Assembly (NCBI GenBank): GCA_048270225.1
Contig: JBLWTG010000005.1
Coordinates: forward strand, 248,001-312,000
Length of the DNA stretch: 64,000 bases
From: Allopusillimonas sp048270225
Lineage (GTDB): Bacteria > Pseudomonadota > Gammaproteobacteria > Burkholderiales > Burkholderiaceae_B
Direction of reading: 5' to 3'
The translations under genes were made by a program, and so were the position numbers. The stretch's first letter is position 1; each line of letters begins with the position of its first letter. Below the pieces are notes generated by a model that worked only from the letters and a program-made list of their open reading frames with translations, was not told the origin of the DNA and searched no databases. Positions 62,584 through 64,000 of this stretch are shown here, one piece after another.

Positions 62584-64000
62584 ATCGAATAATCAATATG
62601 ACCTGCCTTTGGGTGATGCAACGGGTGGCGTCGGCATGGCCGGTACGGTGCAGGCCAAGCCGGCGGCTCGCGGCAGGCGTAAAAAAGCTGCGGATGAATC
62701 CGCTGTGGCGACTGCCGGCAGCGGCAGCGCGGATGTAACCGCCGGTTCAGAGGGCCCGGAAGGCGCCCCTGTCAGGAAGGCTGCCCCCCGCTCCAGGGCA
62801 AAGACTGCGGCGCCGGTTTCCGGCGATGCCGCTGAGACGGCTGCCAAGCCGGCTCCTCGCAAGCGAGCCAAGCCCAAGTTGGTCGAGGCCGAGGCGCCCG
62901 TGGTGGCTGCCGAGGCAGTTGACGCTGCGACGCCCGTCGCTGCAAAGCGTTCGAGGGCCAAGGCGAAGGACGATGCCCAGGTTGGTGATGCTGCGGTCGT
63001 TAAAAAACCTGCGGTGCGAAGGACGCGTGCGGCGAACAAGAATGCTGCGGATCAGGAGGCGCCTGTCGTGGCGCCGGCCGAGCAGGCCGCGGCCCAGGCG
63101 GACAAGCCTGCTGCGGTGCGGCGTACCCGTAAAAAGGCGGCCCCGGCCAGCGAGATTGCGCAGGCAACGCCGGCACCGGCGCCCGCCTCCGTGCCGGCGC
63201 CGGATCAGCCTGTGCAGGCGCAGATGGATTATCACCCGTCCAAGGGCGCGAGCGATGGCCCGCGGCCGACGGCCGGCTTTGCGGATGGCGCGCCAGGGCA
63301 GCCTGACGCAGCGCGTGGCGCAAAGCCCAACGAAAGGCGCGATTCGGCGGATGCCGTAGTTCGAGACAGTGGTTCGGCTGTTGCTGCCGACAGCGCGCCT
63401 GCCATGCCGTATGGTGTGGGAGAGGAAGGGAGCGCGGGGCCTGCTGGCCAGCGTGACGACAGGGGGTTGCGTAGCCGGGGTCGCAAGCTTCGAACGCCTT
63501 TCCGTCGGCGTCGCGGTGACGCCGTCAACGACGGCCACGCCGCAGATGCCGGGGAAGCGAGGCCTGTCGAAACATCTGATGATTTCGGTATGGCTGCCGC
63601 CGGCGAACCGCATGTCGGGGAGCCTGCGGGCAGGCATGGGCGCGGGCAGCGTCGCGGCAAAAACGGCGGCGGCAATGCCGTTTCGCGCACTGGAGAGCAG
63701 GATGATCGCCAGGGGCAAGGCCAGCATCAGGCCCAGGACGAAAACCGGCAGGGCAGGAATCGCGGCCGGAATGGACGGCGCAACGATAAGGTTGAAAACG
63801 AAAAAGACGCGGAACTGGCGCTGTCTTATCTGGACAATGGGGCCCAGACCCGTCAACGCCTGGATAAATACCTGAGCAGCGAGGTGTTGATGCCCAAACT
63901 GCATAAGGTGTTGGCCGAGGCGGGTGTGGGGTCGCGCCGCGAAATGGAAGAGCTCATTATCGCCGGCCGGGTTTCGGTGAACGGCGAGCCTGCCCATATC
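62576..64000 (+). CDS. rluB: RluB-type pseudouridine synthase, N-terminal part (cut by window end)
   Basis: The frame is open from ATG 62576 (MTESNNQYDLPLGDATGG), overlapping the scpB stop by 8 bp, to the last base. The first ~430 residues are a low-complexity, Ala/Lys/Arg-rich segment with RGRRKKAADE, VRRTRKKAA and a Gly/Gln/Asn-rich RGQRRGKNGGGN. Only the last ~35 residues show the S4 RNA-binding domain of RluB/RsuA proteins, LHKVLAEAGVGSRREMEELI then AGRVSVNGEPAHI. The catalytic domain lies beyond the window. scpB-rluB adjacency is standard. The product is expected to modify U2605 of 23S rRNA, but this depends on the missing part. Confidence 0.85.
   Translation, partial: MTESNNQYDLPLGDATGGVGMAGTVQAKPAARGRRKKAADESAVATAGSGSADVTAGSEGPEGAPVRKAAPRSRAKTAAPVSGDAAETAAKPAPRKRAKPKLVEAEAPVVAAEAVDAATPVAAKRSRAKAKDDAQVGDAAVVKKPAVRRTRAANKNAADQEAPVVAPAEQAAAQADKPAAVRRTRKKAAPASEIAQATPAPAPASVPAPDQPVQAQMDYHPSKGASDGPRPTAGFADGAPGQPDAARGAKPNERRDSADAVVRDSGSAVAADSAPAMPYGVGEEGSAGPAGQRDDRGLRSRGRKLRTPFRRRRGDAVNDGHAADAGEARPVETSDDFGMAAAGEPHVGEPAGRHGRGQRRGKNGGGNAVSRTGEQDDRQGQGQHQAQDENRQGRNRGRNGRRNDKVENEKDAELALSYLDNGAQTRQRLDKYLSSEVLMPKLHKVLAEAGVGSRREMEELIIAGRVSVNGEPAHI

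Overview
The window reads as chromosomal DNA of a GC-rich betaproteobacterium, most likely Burkholderiales, family Alcaligenaceae (Bordetella/Achromobacter-like). That placement is an inference from gene content: EarP with an Arg32-type EF-P, DUF2863 and DUF1178 proteins, a four-gene FtrABCD-type iron system, an AcnD/PrpF methylcitrate operon, PhaC/PhaB/PhaR, and the order sdhCDAB-sdhE-gltA, then odhA-odhB-lpdA-zapE. I see no insertion sequence, prophage, CRISPR array or rRNA. The window is almost wholly core genome, with short intergenic gaps and many overlapping start/stop codons.

Layout. 1-6.9 kb: end of a thermonuclease-like gene, translationally coupled to a four-gene YejABEF-like peptide ABC transporter. 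7-11.7 kb: DUF1178 protein, a general porin, then (minus strand) EF-P, its rhamnosyltransferase EarP and a DUF2863 protein. 11.8-26.4 kb: a minus-strand block with acnB, a small GNAT protein, a small membrane protein, and the propionate (2-methylcitrate) operon prpB-prpC-acnD-prpF-prpD. The operon is read from a clear sigma-54 promoter opposite the divergent activator gene prpR; mdh follows. 26.7-32.5 kb: a GntR/UTRA regulator and sdhCDAB-sdhE-gltA. 32.7-42.2 kb: maeB (minus), then odhA-odhB-lpdA and zapE. 42.3-51.8 kb: trpS, an unknown acidic protein, tex, a DinG-family helicase, bamD, rluD and pgeF. 51.8-55 kb: PHA granule genes phaC, phaB and phaR. 55-58.2 kb: ftrABCD behind a Fur-like box. 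58.2-64 kb: a FemAB-like protein, a divergent CobW-like protein, an ~800-bp stretch with no convincing gene, an initiator tRNA with its own promoter and terminator, scpB, and the start of an rluB-like gene cut by the window end.

How the genes work together: 11.8-41 kb is a carbon-oxidation supercluster. The methylcitrate enzymes turn propionyl-CoA plus oxaloacetate into pyruvate and succinate. Succinate enters SdhCDAB; GltA, AcnB, OdhAB/Lpd and Mdh supply most of the rest of the TCA cycle, and MaeB provides the malate-to-pyruvate exit. Isocitrate dehydrogenase, fumarase and succinyl-CoA synthetase are not in the window. The most interesting non-coding signal is an AT-rich palindrome, TCTTATATAAGA, found upstream of acnB and again 12 kb away between mdh and the GntR gene that heads the sdh-gltA block. 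It suggests a local TCA regulon controlled by that GntR protein.

No clearly undescribed multi-gene system was found. The best leads are the shared palindrome, a CobW-like protein that has lost its guanine-recognition motif, an extra C-terminal domain on TrpRS, a lipoprotein binding protein that also has a C-terminal membrane anchor, and two unknown small proteins.
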